From NCBI GenBank assembly GCA_031404155.1, contig JANNGZ010000127.1:1-7672 (forward strand): a DNA stretch of 7,672 nucleotides. The letters are read 5' to 3'. The notes beneath the pieces are model-generated. The model was not told where the DNA came from and ran no database searches. It was given only the letters and a program-made list of their open reading frames with translations. Shown one piece after another: positions 7,181 to 7,672 of the stretch (position 1 is the first letter of the stretch; the number at the start of each line of letters is the position of its first letter). Source of the stretch: JANNGZ01 sp031404155 (GTDB lineage Bacteria; Pseudomonadota; Gammaproteobacteria; Burkholderiales; Burkholderiaceae_C). A program made the position numbers and the translations under genes.

Positions 7181-7225
7181 CCGCTTCTGTCGCCGGCGCC
7201 GTGCATCGCGCTCCGGCCCTGAGGC

Positions 7226-7672
7226 TCAGCCGCGATCGAAGGCGTCGATCGCTTCGACCAGCTGCTTCACCGCGATCTTCTCCACCGCGGTGAGGTGCGG
7301 ATTCCAGCAGTCCATCAGCAGGATGACGCGTGTGCTGTCGGAGTCGTTCCACGCCTCGTGCTGGTAGGTGTCGTCGAACATCATCAGCTCGCCTTCGCGC
7401 CATTGGTGCTCGCCGGCGCCGACGACGTTGAGCGCACAGCCCGGCGGCACGATCAGCGGCAGGTGCATCACCAGGCGCGTGTTGGTCACGCCGTGGTGGG
7501 CCATGATTTTCGAGCCTGGGCGCAGCACTGTGAAGCACACCTCGGGCGCCTGGTGGTCGACGCGGCAGAGTTCGATCGACTCGAGCAGCGCACTGGTCTT
7601 CGGGCACCGGGCATGGTTGGCGTCGAAGCGTTCGCTGTGCCGGTAGAAGAAGAAGGCGTCCCACGCCGGGTT
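7226..7672 (-). CDS. Aspartyl/asparaginyl beta-hydroxylase family 2-oxoglutarate oxygenase, 5' truncated by the window
   Basis: 148 residues of the C-terminal catalytic domain are visible; the frame is open to the window edge, and the GTG at 7540 is internal rather than the start. Family members use Fe(II), O2 and 2-oxoglutarate to hydroxylate Asp/Asn side chains or related substrates (LpxO acts on lipid A). Counting from the first visible residue, AHHGVTNTRLVMHL supplies the first iron His (H59) and H70, FDDTYQHEAWND supplies the second iron His (H105), and R115 in STRVILLMDCWNP matches the 2-oxoglutarate-binding Arg. These correspond to H679, H690, H725 and R735 of human AspH; AspH R688 is Val68 here. 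The aromatic upstream part (WDAFFFYRHSERF) is also family-like. It lies tail to tail with the S9 peptidase gene. The substrate is unknown. LpxO is less likely because the motif context resembles AspH more closely, but this is by eye. Confidence 0.87.
   Translation of the reverse strand, partial: NPAWDAFFFYRHSERFDANHARCPKTSALLESIELCRVDHQAPEVCFTVLRPGSKIMAHHGVTNTRLVMHLPLIVPPGCALNVVGAGEHQWREGELMMFDDTYQHEAWNDSDSTRVILLMDCWNPHLTAVEKIAVKQLVEAIDAFDRG

Noticed and set aside
7192..7217. Terminator between the convergent peptidase and hydroxylase genes
   Set aside because: An 8-position stem with one mismatch can be drawn around a 10-base loop, but there is no T tract on either strand, so it is too weak to annotate.
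5917..7293. A 458-codon open frame overlapping the S9 peptidase in another frame
   Set aside because: Gly/Arg/Ala-rich without motifs; the peptidase frame holds the intact catalytic triad.

Overview
The window is high-GC, protein-dense bacterial DNA. It looks like a Gram-negative proteobacterium, most plausibly a betaproteobacterium of the Burkholderiales type. This taxonomic guess is inference, from strong G/C preference at third codon positions, an outer-membrane TonB-dependent receptor with a C-terminal phenylalanine, and a YejF/DppF-type peptide importer ATPase. It looks like ordinary chromosome: no mobile element, CRISPR array, tRNA or rRNA was seen.

Layout. (1) Bases 1-115 are extreme G/C low-complexity sequence with a 24-base G run, probably unreliable contig-edge sequence. 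(2) To 981 on + lies the C-terminal ABC domain of a peptide/nickel-family importer ATPase with all nucleotide-binding motifs; its 5' end is lost in the bad sequence. (3) 982-1346 is a 365-base intergenic region holding several hairpins, including a perfect 14-bp inverted repeat, and a 9-bp direct repeat. (4) 1347-3908 on + encodes an 853-residue TonB-dependent outer-membrane receptor with a clear ribosome binding site and signal peptide, followed by a good intrinsic terminator. (5) 4008-5015 on - encodes a class I SAM-dependent methyltransferase. (6) 5016-5173 is a divergent promoter region. (7) 5174-7180 on + encodes an exported S9 (prolyl oligopeptidase family) serine peptidase with an intact Ser-Asp-His triad. 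(8) 7226 to the window end on - is the C-terminal part of an aspartyl/asparaginyl beta-hydroxylase-family enzyme, convergent with the peptidase and cut by the window edge.

How the genes may work together (inference). A peptide-type ABC importer ATPase, a TonB-dependent receptor and an exported S9 peptidase lie within 7 kb. They would fit an outer-membrane, periplasm and inner-membrane route for taking up and trimming peptides. They are separate transcription units, and the receptor substrate cannot be read from sequence. The methyltransferase and hydroxylase are probable cytoplasmic modifying enzymes with unknown substrates. I found no clearly new system; the structured region upstream of the receptor is the least explained part.
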